A stretch of 64,000 bases of DNA, taken from NCBI GenBank assembly GCA_030159235.1, contig BSBG01000002.1:434001-498000 (forward strand). Reading direction: 5' to 3'. This DNA is from Bacillus safensis. Lineage in GTDB: Bacteria; Bacillota; Bacilli; Bacillales; Bacillaceae. Positions 1 through 9,541 of this stretch are shown here, piece after piece. Under the pieces are notes generated by a model. That model had not been told where the DNA came from and did no database searches. It worked only from the letters and a program-made list of their open reading frames with translations. Every line of letters begins with the position of its first letter. The first letter of the stretch is position 1. Both the position numbers and the translations under genes were made by a program.

Positions 1-423
1 TGCGAGAATTTTTTCTTCTGTTTTTTTGCCAAAGCCAGCAAGCGCTTGTACTTTTTCCGCTTCACATGCTTCTTTTAACGACTGTGCATCGTGCACACCA
101 AGCTCTTTGTAAAGCTTAGCAATCTTCTTCCCGCCGAGTCCCTGCAATTTTAAAAGCGGAACAAGTCCTTCAGGCACTTCTTTTTTTAATTGTTCGAGTG
201 TTTCAGACTGTCCTTTTTCGATATACTCTGTGATCACGGCGAAGGTTCCTTTTCCAATGCCCGGTAATGCCAATAGATCATCTATTTGAGAAAGGCTGCG
301 GTCATCTTGTTCTAGTGCCGCTGCTGCTTTACGAAAGGCAGAAATTTTAAAAGGATTATCTCCTTTTAGCTCCATATATACTGCAATTGTTTCAAGAAGT
401 TTGATAATATCTTTTTTATTCAT
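1..423 (-). CDS. polX: DNA polymerase/3'-5' exonuclease PolX, N-terminal part (cut by window edge)
   Basis: The frame opens with an ATG at 423 behind GGAGG and runs off the left edge, so only the first 141 residues are here. They hold the N-terminal domain of family X polymerases: an opening MNKKDIIKLLETIA helix, then two helix-hairpin-helix motifs (LPGIGKGT near residues 54-61 and LQGLGGKKIAK near 95-105) that bind DNA. The catalytic palm and the C-terminal PHP exonuclease of Bacillus PolX (about 570 residues) would lie outside. The role is gap filling in base-excision repair. It follows yshB on the same strand but is separated from it by a clear terminator, so it probably has some transcription of its own. 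Confidence 0.9.
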   Translation of the reverse strand, partial: MNKKDIIKLLETIAVYMELKGDNPFKISAFRKAAAALEQDDRSLSQIDDLLALPGIGKGTFAVITEYIEKGQSETLEQLKKEVPEGLVPLLKLQGLGGKKIAKLYKELGVHDAQSLKEACEAEKVQALAGFGKKTEEKILA

Positions 424-506
424 CTCTCATCCTCCAGCCGCTTTGGCATCTTCCTATATAAATATACAAACTTTCCCTTCATCCTACAACTTTCTGTCAT
501 GGAATG

Positions 507-540
507 AGAAAAAACTTCTCCAGGAAAGGAGAAGTTTTTA
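507..540 (-). terminator. Terminator after zapA-yshB
   Basis: Eleven-bp stem (AAAACTTCTCC / GGAGAAGTTTT) followed on the minus strand by a T run. It starts at the yshB stop codon and separates zapA-yshB from polX. Confidence 0.85.
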
Positions 541-1071
541 AACTCCATACGTCGACCATAGGTCTTTGACAAGACTGGACAGGTAAGGGGTGTTGCCTAC
601 GATCACATCTGCTAACATTGATTTGCTCATCATTGATTGCAGCGCATCCACTGGAAGTAATGCAGCGACAAACAATAGAATAAACACAAATAGATAGGTT
701 TCAATAAATCCTAAAACACCGCCAAGCAGTTTGTTCACCTGTTTAATCACAGGTATACTTGCAATGGTTGTGAGCAATCCGCCAATGATGGCGAGCAGGA
801 TTTTGGTCAAGATAAACAGAATGATAAACGCAATGGTATTATAATAAGCTGTTTCTAGATTTCCACTAAAGAAAGCGAGCTGCGCTTGACCGCCGCTAAA
901 ATTAGGTGCTGGAATCCACGTAAGCTGTGGTGCAAGTGACTGATAAAACATGGAAGCCACTAAGATAGAAACAACAAAGCTGATCAATTTAATAAATTGA
1001 AGAATAAACCCGCGTTTTAGACCGACAAGCGTTCCCATAAGAAGCAAAAACAAAATGATGATATCGATCAC
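538..1071 (-). CDS. yshB: CvpA-family membrane protein YshB
   Basis: A 177-residue integral membrane protein with four hydrophobic segments (about residues 1-24, 28-47, 75-102 and 118-142). The size, topology and place directly behind zapA match B. subtilis YshB of the CvpA/colicin V production family. The biochemical role of the family is not established; the link with zapA hints at an envelope or division-related function, but that is inference. It starts 7 bp after the zapA stop, so the two genes are surely co-transcribed, and a terminator overlaps its end. Confidence 0.88.
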   Translation of the reverse strand: MIDIIILFLLLMGTLVGLKRGFILQFIKLISFVVSILVASMFYQSLAPQLTWIPAPNFSGGQAQLAFFSGNLETAYYNTIAFIILFILTKILLAIIGGLLTTIASIPVIKQVNKLLGGVLGFIETYLFVFILLFVAALLPVDALQSMMSKSMLADVIVGNTPYLSSLVKDLWSTYGV

Positions 1072-1078
1072 GGTAATT

Positions 1079-1336
1079 TCATTCCTTTTCTTTAAGTTGA
1101 ATCTCTAGTTTTTCGTATTGCTCTTTTAATTTCAAGTAGTCGTGGACGACATTGACTGCTGTCAGTACAGCTAATTTGTTTATATCAAGGTATGGATTTT
1201 TTTCATTTATTTCTCTCATTTTATCATCAACAATTGACGCAACATGCCGCATATGCATCTTCGTTTCTTGACCGATGATCGTATAGGACTGTCCGTAAAT
1301 CTCAACTGTTGTTTTCGTTTTACCGCCGTCAGACAA
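1079..1336 (-). CDS. zapA: Cell division protein ZapA
   Basis: 85 residues, the same length as B. subtilis ZapA. ZapA binds FtsZ filaments and promotes their bundling at the Z ring in the cytoplasm. The N-terminal half is the small alpha/beta head ([16 protein letters not shown]) and the C-terminal half a coiled coil rich in Glu and Lys ([17 protein letters not shown]) used for tetramer formation. The start is a TTG at 1336, 7 nt behind GGAGG (GGAGGAGAAACG-TTG). A plausible promoter has -10 TATGAT around 1370 with a weak -35. First gene of the zapA-yshB unit and divergent from rnhC. Confidence 0.93.
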   Translation of the reverse strand: MSDGGKTKTTVEIYGQSYTIIGQETKMHMRHVASIVDDKMREINEKNPYLDINKLAVLTAVNVVHDYLKLKEQYEKLEIQLKEKE

Positions 1337-1470
1337 CGTTTCTCCTCCATTCCACGAGAATCCTAGTCTCTATCATAACATGTTTAGACATTGAATGGAA
1401 AGACGAGCCCTTACCTGTTATGGTACACTTTAGAAATCAATGATATCAAGGTAAAAAGGAGTTATCCACT

Positions 1471-2394
1471 GTGCCCCAATCCGTTTTAAAAGCAACATCA
1501 GAAGACCTTAAAAAGATGAAGAGCGCATATGCGCACCATTTAACTGACACTCTGCCGCCAGGCGCCCTCTTTCAAGCAAAGGTCCCTGGCTGTACGATTA
1601 CAGCTTATCGATCTGGAAAAGTGCTGTTTCAAGGGCAAAAGGCCGAAACTGAAGCCAGTCAGTTCAGCCATTTACAAGCAGCTGATACGAAAAGTCAAAA
1701 AGCACCTGCTGTTACAAAATACAGTCCGCCACCTGGCATTGCTTCCATGTCGGTCATTGGTTCAGATGAAGTAGGTACAGGTGATTATTTTGGACCGATG
1801 ACGGTCTGTGCAGCCTATGTTGATGCCAGCCAGCTTGCTCTATTGAAAGAGCTTGGCGTGAAAGATTCAAAAGGACTAAAGGACCCGCAAATTATCAGCA
1901 TTGCCAAAGATCTCATCAAAACCATTCCGTTCAGCCTTCTCGTTCTCCGAAATGAAAAATACAATACGATGCAGGAAAAGGGCATGAGTCAAGGGAAAAT
2001 GAAGGCACTGCTTCATAACCAAGTCATCACCTCTGTGCTAGAAAAACTTGACGGAAAGCAGCCTGAAGCTATTTTAATTGACCAATTTGCTGAACCAGGC
2101 ATTTATTTCAAGCATCTTGCTGGAAAAAAAATCATTCGGGAGCGGACGTACTTTAGTACAAAAGCAGAAGGCATCCATTTGTCAGTGGCTGCGGCTTCCA
2201 TTATCGCAAGATACGCCTTTTTAATTGAGATGGATAAATTATCAAAAGCAGCAGGCTTTGACATTCCAAAAGGAGCCGGCGCTCATGTGGACAAAGCGGC
2301 CGCAAAGCTCATCAAGCTGCACGGCGAAGATGCATTACGTCAATTTACAAAGCTGCATTTTGCCAACACACAAAAAGCGAAAAAAATGTTATAA
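1471..2394 (+). CDS. rnhC: Ribonuclease HIII
   Basis: 307 residues, close to the 313 of B. subtilis RnhC. The enzyme cleaves the RNA strand of RNA-DNA hybrids, notably in R-loops and ribopatches. The N-terminal ~85 residues form the TBP-like substrate-binding domain typical of HIII; the RNase H fold follows, with the diagnostic GSDEVGTGDYFGPM at 97-110 (Asp99 and Glu100 of the catalytic set) and further acidic residues around LIDQFAE. The start is a GTG at 1471 preceded by AAGGAG. It stands alone on the plus strand, divergent from zapA and convergent with pheT, with a shared terminator. Confidence 0.95.
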   Translation: MPQSVLKATSEDLKKMKSAYAHHLTDTLPPGALFQAKVPGCTITAYRSGKVLFQGQKAETEASQFSHLQAADTKSQKAPAVTKYSPPPGIASMSVIGSDEVGTGDYFGPMTVCAAYVDASQLALLKELGVKDSKGLKDPQIISIAKDLIKTIPFSLLVLRNEKYNTMQEKGMSQGKMKALLHNQVITSVLEKLDGKQPEAILIDQFAEPGIYFKHLAGKKIIRERTYFSTKAEGIHLSVAAASIIARYAFLIEMDKLSKAAGFDIPKGAGAHVDKAAAKLIKLHGEDALRQFTKLHFANTQKAKKML

Positions 2395-2429
2395 AAAAAG
2401 CTAGGGCTTATGTGGCCCCAGCTTTTTTC
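2393..2429. terminator. Bidirectional terminator between rnhC and pheT
   Basis: Stem AAAAAAGCT-(A)GGGC / GCCC-(C)AGCTTTTTT with a T run on both strands, filling the 36 bp between the converging rnhC and pheT stop codons. Confidence 0.9.
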
Positions 2430-2430
2430 T

Positions 2431-4845
2431 TTATCCGCGCAAGACGGCTTGATACGTATCTTCTAGTGCTTTCAATACTTTTGTATGAACAGCCGTGACT
2501 TCTTCCTCTGTCAACGTTTGCTCTGGGTTTAAATACTGGAGAGAGAATGCAACAGACTTCTTGCCTTCTTCCATATGTTCCCCTTCATACACATCAAAGA
2601 CGGATAGGTCAGTAAGTAAATGACCGCCTGCTTCATAGATTACTCGCTCCAGCTGTCCGCTTGAAATATGCTGATCGACAACAAGTGCAATATCTCTTGT
2701 CACAGCAGGGAATCTCGGAATCGCTGTATATTTCATATCCTTCGTTTCAGACGTCATCACATCTGTTAAATCAAACTCAAAGACATACGTTTCTTTTAAA
2801 TCCAATTCCTTTTCAATGACTGGATGCAGTGCGGCAACAAAGCCAATCACTTTCCCATTTAAGTGAACATCTGCTGTACGTCCTGGGTGAAGACCCTCAC
2901 GCTCCGCTTGAACATAAGTGATTTGGTCTGACACACCAAGCTTTTCAAACAAACCTTCCGCAATCCCTTTCGCTACATAAAAATCTACGGCTTTTTTCTC
3001 ACCCTGCCAAAGATTTTTATGCCATAAGCCTGTCAGCGCACCAGCGACATGCTCTTTTTCCACTGGTTTTGCTCCTTCAGCTTCTGCTAAGAAAACAGAT
3101 CCCGTTTCATAAAATCCAAATGAATCAGCTTGTCTTGCCAAGTTATATGCAACAGAATCAAGTAAATTTGGCAGAAGACTTTGTCTTAGCACACTGCGTT
3201 CCTCACTCATTGGCAGGGAAAGTCTCGTTTTATAAGCTGGATGCAGTGCAAAAGCTGTAGACTTATGCTGATTCGTCAATGAATATGTGATCGCTTGAGA
3301 AAGTCCTGCGCCCTCTAAGAAACGTCTCACCTTTCTGCGCTTCACTTGGTATGGCGTGAGACCGCCAACTGTACCAGCTGTCGCAGGAAGTGTAGACGGA
3401 ATATTATCGTAGCCGTATAATCTAGCAACTTCCTCAATGAGGTCTTCTTCAATCGTAATATCCATTCTACGAGAAGGAACCGTTACGACAAGAACATCAT
3501 TCGATTCACCTACTGTAAAGCCTAGTTTGTTGAAAATCTGAATCATATCTTCTTTTGAAATGCTCATTCCAAGTACCTTATTCACACGCTCAGTGGATAC
3601 GTGAATGACATTCATATTTGCTTCAAGGTGATTTTCCTCAACTGTACCGCTTAACACTTCACCACCTGCATAGATGCTGATCAATTGGGCGGCTCTTTCA
3701 GCTGCCGATTTCGTACGCTGCGGATCGAGTCCTTTTTCGAATCGTGTGCTTGATTCACTGCGAAGCCCTAAGTCTCTAGATGCTTGACGGACTGTTTGAC
3801 CGTTGAAATATGCCGCTTCTAAAAGTATCGTTGTCGTCTCATCACGGACCTCTGATTCAAGACCGCCCATGACTCCTGCTACAGCGTGCGCTTTCGTCCC
3901 ATTAGTGATAACAAGATGCTTTGATGACAATGTACGCTCTTGCTCATCCAGTGTTTGGATGATTTCGCTGTCAGACGCTTTACGTACGACCACCTGCTTT
4001 GAACCAAAGCGGTCATAATCAAAAGCATGAAGCGGCTGACCGTATTCAAGCAGTACAAAGTTTGTAATATCCACGACGTTGTTAATTGGGCGGATACCTG
4101 CATTCATCAGTCTTGTTTGCATCCAAAGCGGTGCTGGACCAATCTTTACATTTTTAATGATCTTCGCTGCATAAAGAGGGTTCGCTTCTTGATCCTCAAT
4201 TTTAACAGAAATATAGTCTGCTGCTTTCTCGGAAGAAGTGTCATGTGCTGTATCAGGAAGCTTGATGTCTCTTCCTAGAATGGCTGCAACCTCATAAGCG
4301 ACACCAAGCATATTAAGGGCATCAGCACGGTTTGGTGTTAAGCCAAGCTCAAGTACCGCATCATCTAATTGAAGTGCTTGAAGAGCGTCAGCCCCTGGTT
4401 TCACGTCATTCGGGAAAACAAAAATGCCTTCTGCATATTCCTTTGGTACGAGTTTGCTCTCTACGCCTAATTCTTGCAAAGAACAAATCATGCCATGAGA
4501 CTCCTCGCCGCGCAGCTTTGCTTTTTTAATTTTAAAGTTGCCTGGAAGAACTGCGCCAACCGTTGCGACGGCCACATGCTGTCCTTTATCCACATTCGGA
4601 GCTCCGCAAATAATTTGCACCGGTGCGTCTTCGCCGATATCAACAAGACATTTGTTTAATTTATCCGCATTCGGATGCTGTTCACGCTCAATAACGTGTC
4701 CAACGACAACCCCTTTGATGCCTTCACCTTTATACTCAACGGCTTCCACTTCAATACCGCTTCTAGTGATTTTTTCTGCTAATTCATCCGGCTGAATGCC
4801 TTCTAAATCGACATAGTCTTCTAACCATTTATATGAAACAAACAT
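2431..4845 (-). CDS. pheT: Phenylalanyl-tRNA synthetase beta subunit
   Basis: 804 residues, identical in length to the B. subtilis beta subunit. With PheS it forms the alpha2-beta2 enzyme that charges tRNA-Phe. Visible modules in order: an EMAP/OB tRNA-binding domain (about 40-150, with GVVVGHV and [10 protein letters not shown]), the B3/B4 editing domain (about 210-400), the B5 helix-turn-helix module (about 410-480), a catalytic-like core, and the C-terminal FDX-ACB anticodon domain ([15 protein letters not shown] onward, about 710-804). It lies 15 bp behind pheS in one operon under the Phe T-box. Confidence 0.97.
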   Translation of the reverse strand: MFVSYKWLEDYVDLEGIQPDELAEKITRSGIEVEAVEYKGEGIKGVVVGHVIEREQHPNADKLNKCLVDIGEDAPVQIICGAPNVDKGQHVAVATVGAVLPGNFKIKKAKLRGEESHGMICSLQELGVESKLVPKEYAEGIFVFPNDVKPGADALQALQLDDAVLELGLTPNRADALNMLGVAYEVAAILGRDIKLPDTAHDTSSEKAADYISVKIEDQEANPLYAAKIIKNVKIGPAPLWMQTRLMNAGIRPINNVVDITNFVLLEYGQPLHAFDYDRFGSKQVVVRKASDSEIIQTLDEQERTLSSKHLVITNGTKAHAVAGVMGGLESEVRDETTTILLEAAYFNGQTVRQASRDLGLRSESSTRFEKGLDPQRTKSAAERAAQLISIYAGGEVLSGTVEENHLEANMNVIHVSTERVNKVLGMSISKEDMIQIFNKLGFTVGESNDVLVVTVPSRRMDITIEEDLIEEVARLYGYDNIPSTLPATAGTVGGLTPYQVKRRKVRRFLEGAGLSQAITYSLTNQHKSTAFALHPAYKTRLSLPMSEERSVLRQSLLPNLLDSVAYNLARQADSFGFYETGSVFLAEAEGAKPVEKEHVAGALTGLWHKNLWQGEKKAVDFYVAKGIAEGLFEKLGVSDQITYVQAEREGLHPGRTADVHLNGKVIGFVAALHPVIEKELDLKETYVFEFDLTDVMTSETKDMKYTAIPRFPAVTRDIALVVDQHISSGQLERVIYEAGGHLLTDLSVFDVYEGEHMEEGKKSVAFSLQYLNPEQTLTEEEVTAVHTKVLKALEDTYQAVLRG

Positions 4846-4860
4846 GTTGATTTCCTCCTC

Positions 4861-5895
4861 TTAGTCCTGCTTGAATTGCTTTGTGAATCTAATGTCATTT
4901 GTGTAGAAATGGCGAATATCATCAATGCCGTATTTCAGCATCGCAATCCGTTCAACACCCATTCCAAAAGCAAAGCCTTGGTAAGTTTCTGGATCAAATC
5001 CGCTCATTCTCAGGACATTCGGATGAACCATCCCTGCACCTAAAATTTCAATCCAGCCTGTTCCTTTACATACAGAACAGCCTTTCCCGCCGCATTTAAA
5101 GCAAGACACATCGACTTCGACAGATGGTTCTGTGAATGGGAAAAAGCTTGGACGCAGTCTAATTTCACGATCTTCACCAAACATTTTTCTTGCAACTGTC
5201 TCCAGTGTTCCTTTTAGATCACTCATGCTAATATTGTGATCGACAACAAGCCCTTCAATCTGCATGAATTGATGTGAATGAGTCGCATCATCACTGTCAC
5301 GTCTATAGACTTTCCCAGGACAGATGATCTTCACAGGACCTTGTCCTTTATATTTTTCAAGAGTACGTGCTTGAACTGGTGACGTTTGTGTTCTCATCAG
5401 TGTATCTTCGGTAATATAGAAACTGTCCTGCATATCACGTGCCGGATGCTCCTTTGGAAGATTCAATGCTTCAAAGTTATAGTAATCCGTTTCCACCTCA
5501 GGACCTTCCTCAACGGTATAACCCATTCCGATAAATAAATCTTCAATATCTTCGACAACAATCGTTAATGGATGCCTTGCCCCTATTTTGATTGGACTTG
5601 CTGGCAAAGTAACATCGATCGTTTGAGAAGCAAGTTTCTTCTTCACTTCTTCTGCTTCCAGCTGTTCATTTTTTTCAGCAATGGCACTTGCAATCTGCTC
5701 TCTTACTTCGTTTGCAAGTGCACCCATTTTCGGTCTTTCTTCTGCGGAGAGCTTGCCCATTCCGCGAAGTACTTCTGTAATCGGCCCTTTTTTCCCTAAA
5801 TATTGAACACGAATGTCATTGACCTCTTTGAGTGAGCTAGCTGCTTCAACCTTCGCTATCGCCTCTATTTCAAGCTGTTTTAACGTTTCTTGCAT
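4861..5895 (-). CDS. pheS: Phenylalanyl-tRNA synthetase alpha subunit
   Basis: 344 residues, equal to B. subtilis PheS. The frame is open nine codons further upstream, but the ATG at 5895 (MQETLKQLE) has AAGGAGG nine bases ahead and matches the family N-terminus. The first ~85 residues form the coiled-coil arm that contacts tRNA; the class II core follows, with [11 protein letters not shown], the motif 2 region around [13 protein letters not shown] and the motif 3 region [17 protein letters not shown] Cys cluster [14 protein letters not shown] around 270-285 is usual in Bacillus PheS. First gene of the pheST operon behind a T-box leader. Confidence 0.97.
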   Translation of the reverse strand: MQETLKQLEIEAIAKVEAASSLKEVNDIRVQYLGKKGPITEVLRGMGKLSAEERPKMGALANEVREQIASAIAEKNEQLEAEEVKKKLASQTIDVTLPASPIKIGARHPLTIVVEDIEDLFIGMGYTVEEGPEVETDYYNFEALNLPKEHPARDMQDSFYITEDTLMRTQTSPVQARTLEKYKGQGPVKIICPGKVYRRDSDDATHSHQFMQIEGLVVDHNISMSDLKGTLETVARKMFGEDREIRLRPSFFPFTEPSVEVDVSCFKCGGKGCSVCKGTGWIEILGAGMVHPNVLRMSGFDPETYQGFAFGMGVERIAMLKYGIDDIRHFYTNDIRFTKQFKQD

Positions 5896-5963
5896 GAGTG
5901 TGATCCTCCTTTTGATATACAAAACCGCTCGGATAAACGGCTGTTTGATCGTTTGAAGACAAT

Positions 5964-6234
5964 AAAAAAACCCGTCCCTCCATAAAAGAAGGGACGAGTT
6001 GTGGTCGCGGTACCACCCTTGTTAAGCACAAATGCATGTGCGAATAAGCTTCATTGACATAACGGAATCAAACGAATCCGGTTCACCTTTACGCAAAGCT
6101 TGCGGTCCCGGTGACAACTCCAGAGGTGAATTCTTGTTTCAGCATTCCTTGAACGCACTTTCAGTCTACGATGCATTCTCCCTATAAGGCCGCTCCTTGA
6201 AACAATCTTCCTCTATCATGGTTTTTAAAATATT
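5964..6234 (-). ncRNA. T-box leader controlling pheST (Phe specifier)
   Basis: Fills most of the 376 bp between pheS and ysgA. The T-box sequence AAGGGTGGTACCGCG is at 6006-6020 on the minus strand. It is followed by a terminator (5964-6000; stem around CCGTCCCTCC / GAAGGGACG with a run of T). Upstream lies stem I; a GAATTCACC segment offers a TTC (Phe) specifier at about 6128-6130, followed by a purine as usual. Uncharged tRNA-Phe would pair with the specifier and the UGGN bulge to favour the antiterminator. The overall assignment is firm; the exact specifier is my reading without a fold. Confidence 0.93.
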
Positions 6235-6240
6235 AGTTTT

Positions 6241-6269
6241 ATTATAGTGAAAATGAGCACATGATGCAA
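6241..6269 (-). promoter_or_regulatory. Sigma-A promoter of the pheST T-box transcript
   Basis: Minus-strand TTGCAT (6264-6269), 17-bp spacer, perfect TATAAT (6241-6246). Start of transcription is expected near 6234, at the 5' end of the T-box leader. The -35 touches the end of ysgA. Confidence 0.85.
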
Positions 6270-6271
6270 CA

Positions 6272-7015
6272 CTATCCGCGCAAATGATAGACAAGAACAG
6301 CTGCTGCTACTGCCACATTTAATGATTCTGCCTGACCATACATTGGCACATATAAATTCTGGTCTGTCATTTGCAGAATTTCTGGATCAATACCTGCTCC
6401 TTCATTTCCAACAATTAATGCAAAGGGACTTTTTGCCGTTACGCTTCTAAACTCTTTCGCATCCTTTAAGGCACTTCCGTATACAGGTATGCCTCGTTCT
6501 TTCAGTTCCGTGATCGCATGTTGAAGGGTTTGCTTTAATATAGGCAGGTGAAAATGAGATCCTTGTGCCGAACGAAGCGTTTTTCCGTTAAACGCATCGA
6601 CTGTTCCTTCTCCTAAAATGACTGCATCAAGACCAGCGGCATCTGCTGTCCGAATGAGTGTACCTAAATTACCCGGGTCCTGAACTGCATCTAAAAGGAG
6701 GATTCGTTCAAACTTCTTTTCTTTAAATACAGGAACTGTACATACTGCGGCAATATGCTGAGGCGTTTCCGTTTCTGTCATGGCAGAAAAGGCTTCTTCA
6801 CTCAGTTCGTAAAGCTCAATGTCAGTCTCGATATGAGAAGGCAGCATGTCAGGAGATGTGACCAGTAATTCCTTCACAATCCCGCTCTTTAATGCTTCTT
6901 CGACTAAATGTATTCCCTCAACGAGAAACAGACCCGTTTTCGTTCGTTCTTTTTTCGTATGGAGCTTTTTCCACTGTTTAATGTTTGTGTTTTTAGCTGA
7001 TTCTATATATTTCAA
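6272..7015 (-). CDS. rlmP: 23S rRNA 2'-O-methyltransferase, SpoU/TrmH family (YsgA, RlmP)
   Basis: 247 residues. An N-terminal substrate-binding domain (about 1-95, with [17 protein letters not shown]) precedes the knotted SpoU methyltransferase domain. SpoU motifs are visible: [19 protein letters not shown] (motif 1, about 108-126), [11 protein letters not shown] (motif 2) and [18 protein letters not shown] (motif 3). B. subtilis YsgA is reported to methylate the ribose of a G in the 23S A loop and was renamed RlmP; I transfer that name by orthology and position. The start is a TTG at 7015 with AAAGGAG ten bases upstream; no nearby ATG fits better. Confidence 0.88.
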   Translation of the reverse strand: MKYIESAKNTNIKQWKKLHTKKERTKTGLFLVEGIHLVEEALKSGIVKELLVTSPDMLPSHIETDIELYELSEEAFSAMTETETPQHIAAVCTVPVFKEKKFERILLLDAVQDPGNLGTLIRTADAAGLDAVILGEGTVDAFNGKTLRSAQGSHFHLPILKQTLQHAITELKERGIPVYGSALKDAKEFRSVTAKSPFALIVGNEGAGIDPEILQMTDQNLYVPMYGQAESLNVAVAAAVLVYHLRG

Positions 7016-7128
7016 GCGACTTTAACTCCTTTAAATATCATGAATTTATTATATCTCATGCACACTACATAATAAACCTGTCTTTGAGACAGAATAGGGC
7101 TATTACCATCAAAAAAGGAGTGTGGGCA

Positions 7129-7350
7129 ATGGATTTTAATTTAAGAGGTGCAGTCATTCAAAACATTACTGGCCATAATCAAGAGCAGCTTGAACATACG
7201 ATTTTAGATGCCATTCAAAGCGGCGAGGAAAAAATGCTGCCAGGTCTTGGTGTGTTGTTCGAGGTGCTATGGCAAGAAGCATCAGAAAACGAAAAAAATG
7301 AGATTCTTGAAACATTAGAACAGGGCTTAAAGCCTCAGCAGCAGCAATAA
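7129..7350 (+). CDS. sspI: Small acid-soluble spore protein SspI
   Basis: 73 residues. The start is the ATG at 7129 ([10 protein letters not shown]), six bases after AAAGGAG; an open extension of 15 codons upstream has no ribosome binding site. The protein matches SspI closely ([30 protein letters not shown]). SspI is a minor spore core protein made in the forespore under sigma-G. A CATAATA at 7068-7074 fits a sigma-G -10, but the upstream GAATT is spaced too far, so I do not annotate the promoter separately. Monocistronic, with a strong terminator shared with cstA. Confidence 0.95.
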   Translation: MDFNLRGAVIQNITGHNQEQLEHTILDAIQSGEEKMLPGLGVLFEVLWQEASENEKNEILETLEQGLKPQQQQ

Positions 7351-7353
7351 AAG

Positions 7354-7391
7354 AAGCCGGTTTGCTTATGACAGCAAGCCGGCCTTTTTTA
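7354..7391. terminator. Terminator between sspI and cstA
   Basis: Stem GCCGGTTTGCT / AGCAAGCCGGC (11 bp) and a run of six T on the plus strand; A residues ahead of the stem also serve the converging cstA. Confidence 0.92.
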
Positions 7392-7392
7392 T

Positions 7393-9189
7393 TTAGCCAG
7401 TGATAGGTGTTTCCATCCGAAGCGCTGGATCACGCCAGATTTCGACCCATTTTTTAATCGCAAACACAATAATGACAAATCCTAAGATCAGCATAATGAT
7501 CGACAGCACCGCATTCAGCACGCTGTAGCCGGACGCTTCAGGATTGAGATATACATTCGCTACCATCCAATAGCCTGCATAATTTACTGTCACATATAAG
7601 TAAGCAAGCGGAATTAAACAAGTGAGCATATATCGTCTTTTATCTGCAATTTTTAATACAACAGTTGCCCCAATAATTAACCCGACTGAGGCCATTAACT
7701 GGTTTGAAACCCCAAACAGCGCCCAAATAGATCCGATGTCACCTGAGTAAAGTAAGTATCCCCACATAAAACAAGCAAGCGCACTTGCAAATACCGATCC
7801 AGGTATCCAGTCATTTCGTTTAAGCGGTTTATATGCTTCGCCAAAGAAGTCTTGTATTAAATAACGCGCCACACGTGTTCCCGCATCAATAGCGGTTAAA
7901 ATAAAGACAGCTTCAAACATAATAACGAATTGAAAGAAATAAGAAGCCAAATGACTAAAGAATGGAATTCCCGTAAAGATGTACGCCATTCCGACAGCTA
8001 ATGTCACGGCACCACCGGTTCTTCCTTCTAAATCAAGGCCGATTTCCTTACTCAGCTGCGGAAGGTTCTCGACGCTCATACCAAGTGTTCGAAACACTTC
8101 TGGCGTACTGTTAATCGCAAAATAATCTCCTGGATGCAGAGCCGTAGCGGCAATTAAAGCCATAATCCCAACTAAGCATTCTACTAGCATTGCACCAAAC
8201 GCAACAGGCTTCATATCACTCCAGCGATCCAGCATTTTAGGTGTTGTCCCTGAACCAACAAATGCATGAAAACCAGAGATGGCACCGCAAGCAATCGTAA
8301 TCGAAATAAATGGCCAGACTGGACCAGCTAAAACAGGCCCTCCTCCATTTACAAACTCAGTAAACGCCGGGAATTGAATCGTTGGATTCACGACAAAGAT
8401 TCCGGCAATCAGCGCAATGAATACACCAATTTTCATAAAACTACTTAAATAGTCCCTCGGTGCGAGCAGTAGCCAAACTGGCAGAGCAGCAGCAAAAAAG
8501 GCATAGATCGGCAGGGCAAGAGCAAGCGTTTTTGTATCAAATGTTAAAAAATCACCTAGTGCCGTCCCTTGAATATTCGGCCCAAGGAATACACCCAGCA
8601 TCAGCAAAACAAATCCCGCAGATGTCGCCAGCTTTAAATTGCCTGTTTTTCTATAATACAGACCGACCCCCATCGCAATCGGAATCGTAATTCCGACTGC
8701 AAATGTTCCCCAAGGATTACGTTCTAAAGCATGAAGCACAACCATAGACAAACCTGCCATTGTGATTGTAATAATAAACAGCATCGCAAGCCCTGTACAA
8801 AACCCAGCAACAGGTCCCAGCTCTTCCTTTGCTACCTCTGATAATGACTTCCCTTTTTTCCGCATCGACGCAAATAAGACGACAAGATCATGTACAGCTC
8901 CGCCTATGACTGCACCAATTAGAAGCCAAAGGAGACCAGGCAAATACCCAAATTGCGCGGCTAAAATCGGACCTACCAACGGGCCAGCAGCTGCAATTGC
9001 AGCAAAGTGATGCCCAAATGTAACCCATTTGTTTGTCGGCACATAATCTTTCCCGTCCTCTAGCAGGTGAGCCGGTGTAGGATGATCATCTGTGACCTTT
9101 AATACCTTGACCATCATAAATGTGCCATAAAGACGATAGGCAATCGCTAAAATACACATAGACCCTATGACAATTGTAACCGCATTCAT
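7393..9189 (-). CDS. cstA: CstA-family transporter (carbon starvation / pyruvate-type)
   Basis: 598 residues and many hydrophobic helices, the length of B. subtilis CstA. The family signature is clear: FGHHFAAIAAAGPLVGPILAAQFG near 58-81, then a conserved cytoplasmic stretch with RKKGKSLSEVAKEELG. E. coli relatives (CstA, BtsT) import pyruvate or peptides; the exact substrate here is inferred. The ATG at 9189 has AAGGGGAT upstream. Starvation and glucose control is expected from the family, but I see no clean cre upstream. Its nearness to lrgAB, another pyruvate transporter, may be coincidence. Confidence 0.88.
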   Translation of the reverse strand: MNAVTIVIGSMCILAIAYRLYGTFMMVKVLKVTDDHPTPAHLLEDGKDYVPTNKWVTFGHHFAAIAAAGPLVGPILAAQFGYLPGLLWLLIGAVIGGAVHDLVVLFASMRKKGKSLSEVAKEELGPVAGFCTGLAMLFIITITMAGLSMVVLHALERNPWGTFAVGITIPIAMGVGLYYRKTGNLKLATSAGFVLLMLGVFLGPNIQGTALGDFLTFDTKTLALALPIYAFFAAALPVWLLLAPRDYLSSFMKIGVFIALIAGIFVVNPTIQFPAFTEFVNGGGPVLAGPVWPFISITIACGAISGFHAFVGSGTTPKMLDRWSDMKPVAFGAMLVECLVGIMALIAATALHPGDYFAINSTPEVFRTLGMSVENLPQLSKEIGLDLEGRTGGAVTLAVGMAYIFTGIPFFSHLASYFFQFVIMFEAVFILTAIDAGTRVARYLIQDFFGEAYKPLKRNDWIPGSVFASALACFMWGYLLYSGDIGSIWALFGVSNQLMASVGLIIGATVVLKIADKRRYMLTCLIPLAYLYVTVNYAGYWMVANVYLNPEASGYSVLNAVLSIIMLILGFVIIVFAIKKWVEIWRDPALRMETPITG

Positions 9190-9267
9190 TTAACCATCCC
9201 CTTCTTATAAACAATTTGTTACAAATATAGCATAAATTGACTGATTTTTCTTTCTTTTAAAACCAAG

Positions 9268-9296
9268 TTGACAAATAAGAATAATAAGTTTATTCT
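9268..9296 (+). promoter_or_regulatory. Strong sigma-A promoter with no gene behind it
   Basis: Perfect TTGACA (9268-9273), 17-bp spacer and TATTCT (9291-9296) on the plus strand, in the 352-bp cstA-ysdC gap. The expected start is near 9303 and a hairpin terminator follows at 9333, so any transcript would be about 64 nt. Confidence 0.6.
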
Positions 9297-9297
9297 T
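9277..9297. repeat. Palindrome overlapping the orphan promoter
   Basis: AAGAATAA-TAAGT-TTATTCTT, a perfect 8-bp inverted repeat with a 5-bp spacer. It covers the spacer and -10 of the promoter, the place of an operator. I cannot assign a regulator. Confidence 0.6.
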
Positions 9298-9332
9298 AAC
9301 TAAGCTTCACCTATTTCCATAAACTCTCTTTT

Positions 9333-9367
9333 GACAGGGCATCCTCGGAGGCTCTGTCCTTTTTATT
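9333..9367 (+). terminator. Terminator of the orphan transcription cassette
   Basis: Hairpin from GACAGGGC to its partner GGCTCTGTC (one mismatch, one G-T pair) followed by CTTTTTATT. No protein-coding gene lies between it and the promoter at 9268. Confidence 0.75.
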
Positions 9368-9501
9368 GCTTTCATCTTACAAAAATAAAAGCCGGATTAC
9401 ATGTGCCTTATTCACCAGAAAATGCTCTCATCTTTTGTAAAAAACAGTTCTTTGGACGCGATTTTAAAAACGACGTTCATTTCCTGGGAAATTCAATGGA
9501 A

Positions 9502-9535
9502 CAAAAAAAGCCTTTCCTCTATCTGAGGAAAGGCT
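9502..9535 (-). terminator. Terminator of ysdC
   Basis: Ten-bp perfect stem GCCTTTCCTC / GAGGAAAGGC, followed on the minus strand by seven T, just past the ysdC stop. Confidence 0.92.
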
Positions 9536-9541
9536 TCCCTA

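Noticed and set aside
7041..7074. Possible sigma-G promoter of sspI
   Set aside because: CATAATA fits the -10, but the only -35-like GAATT is about 21 bp away, beyond the normal 17-18; not annotated.
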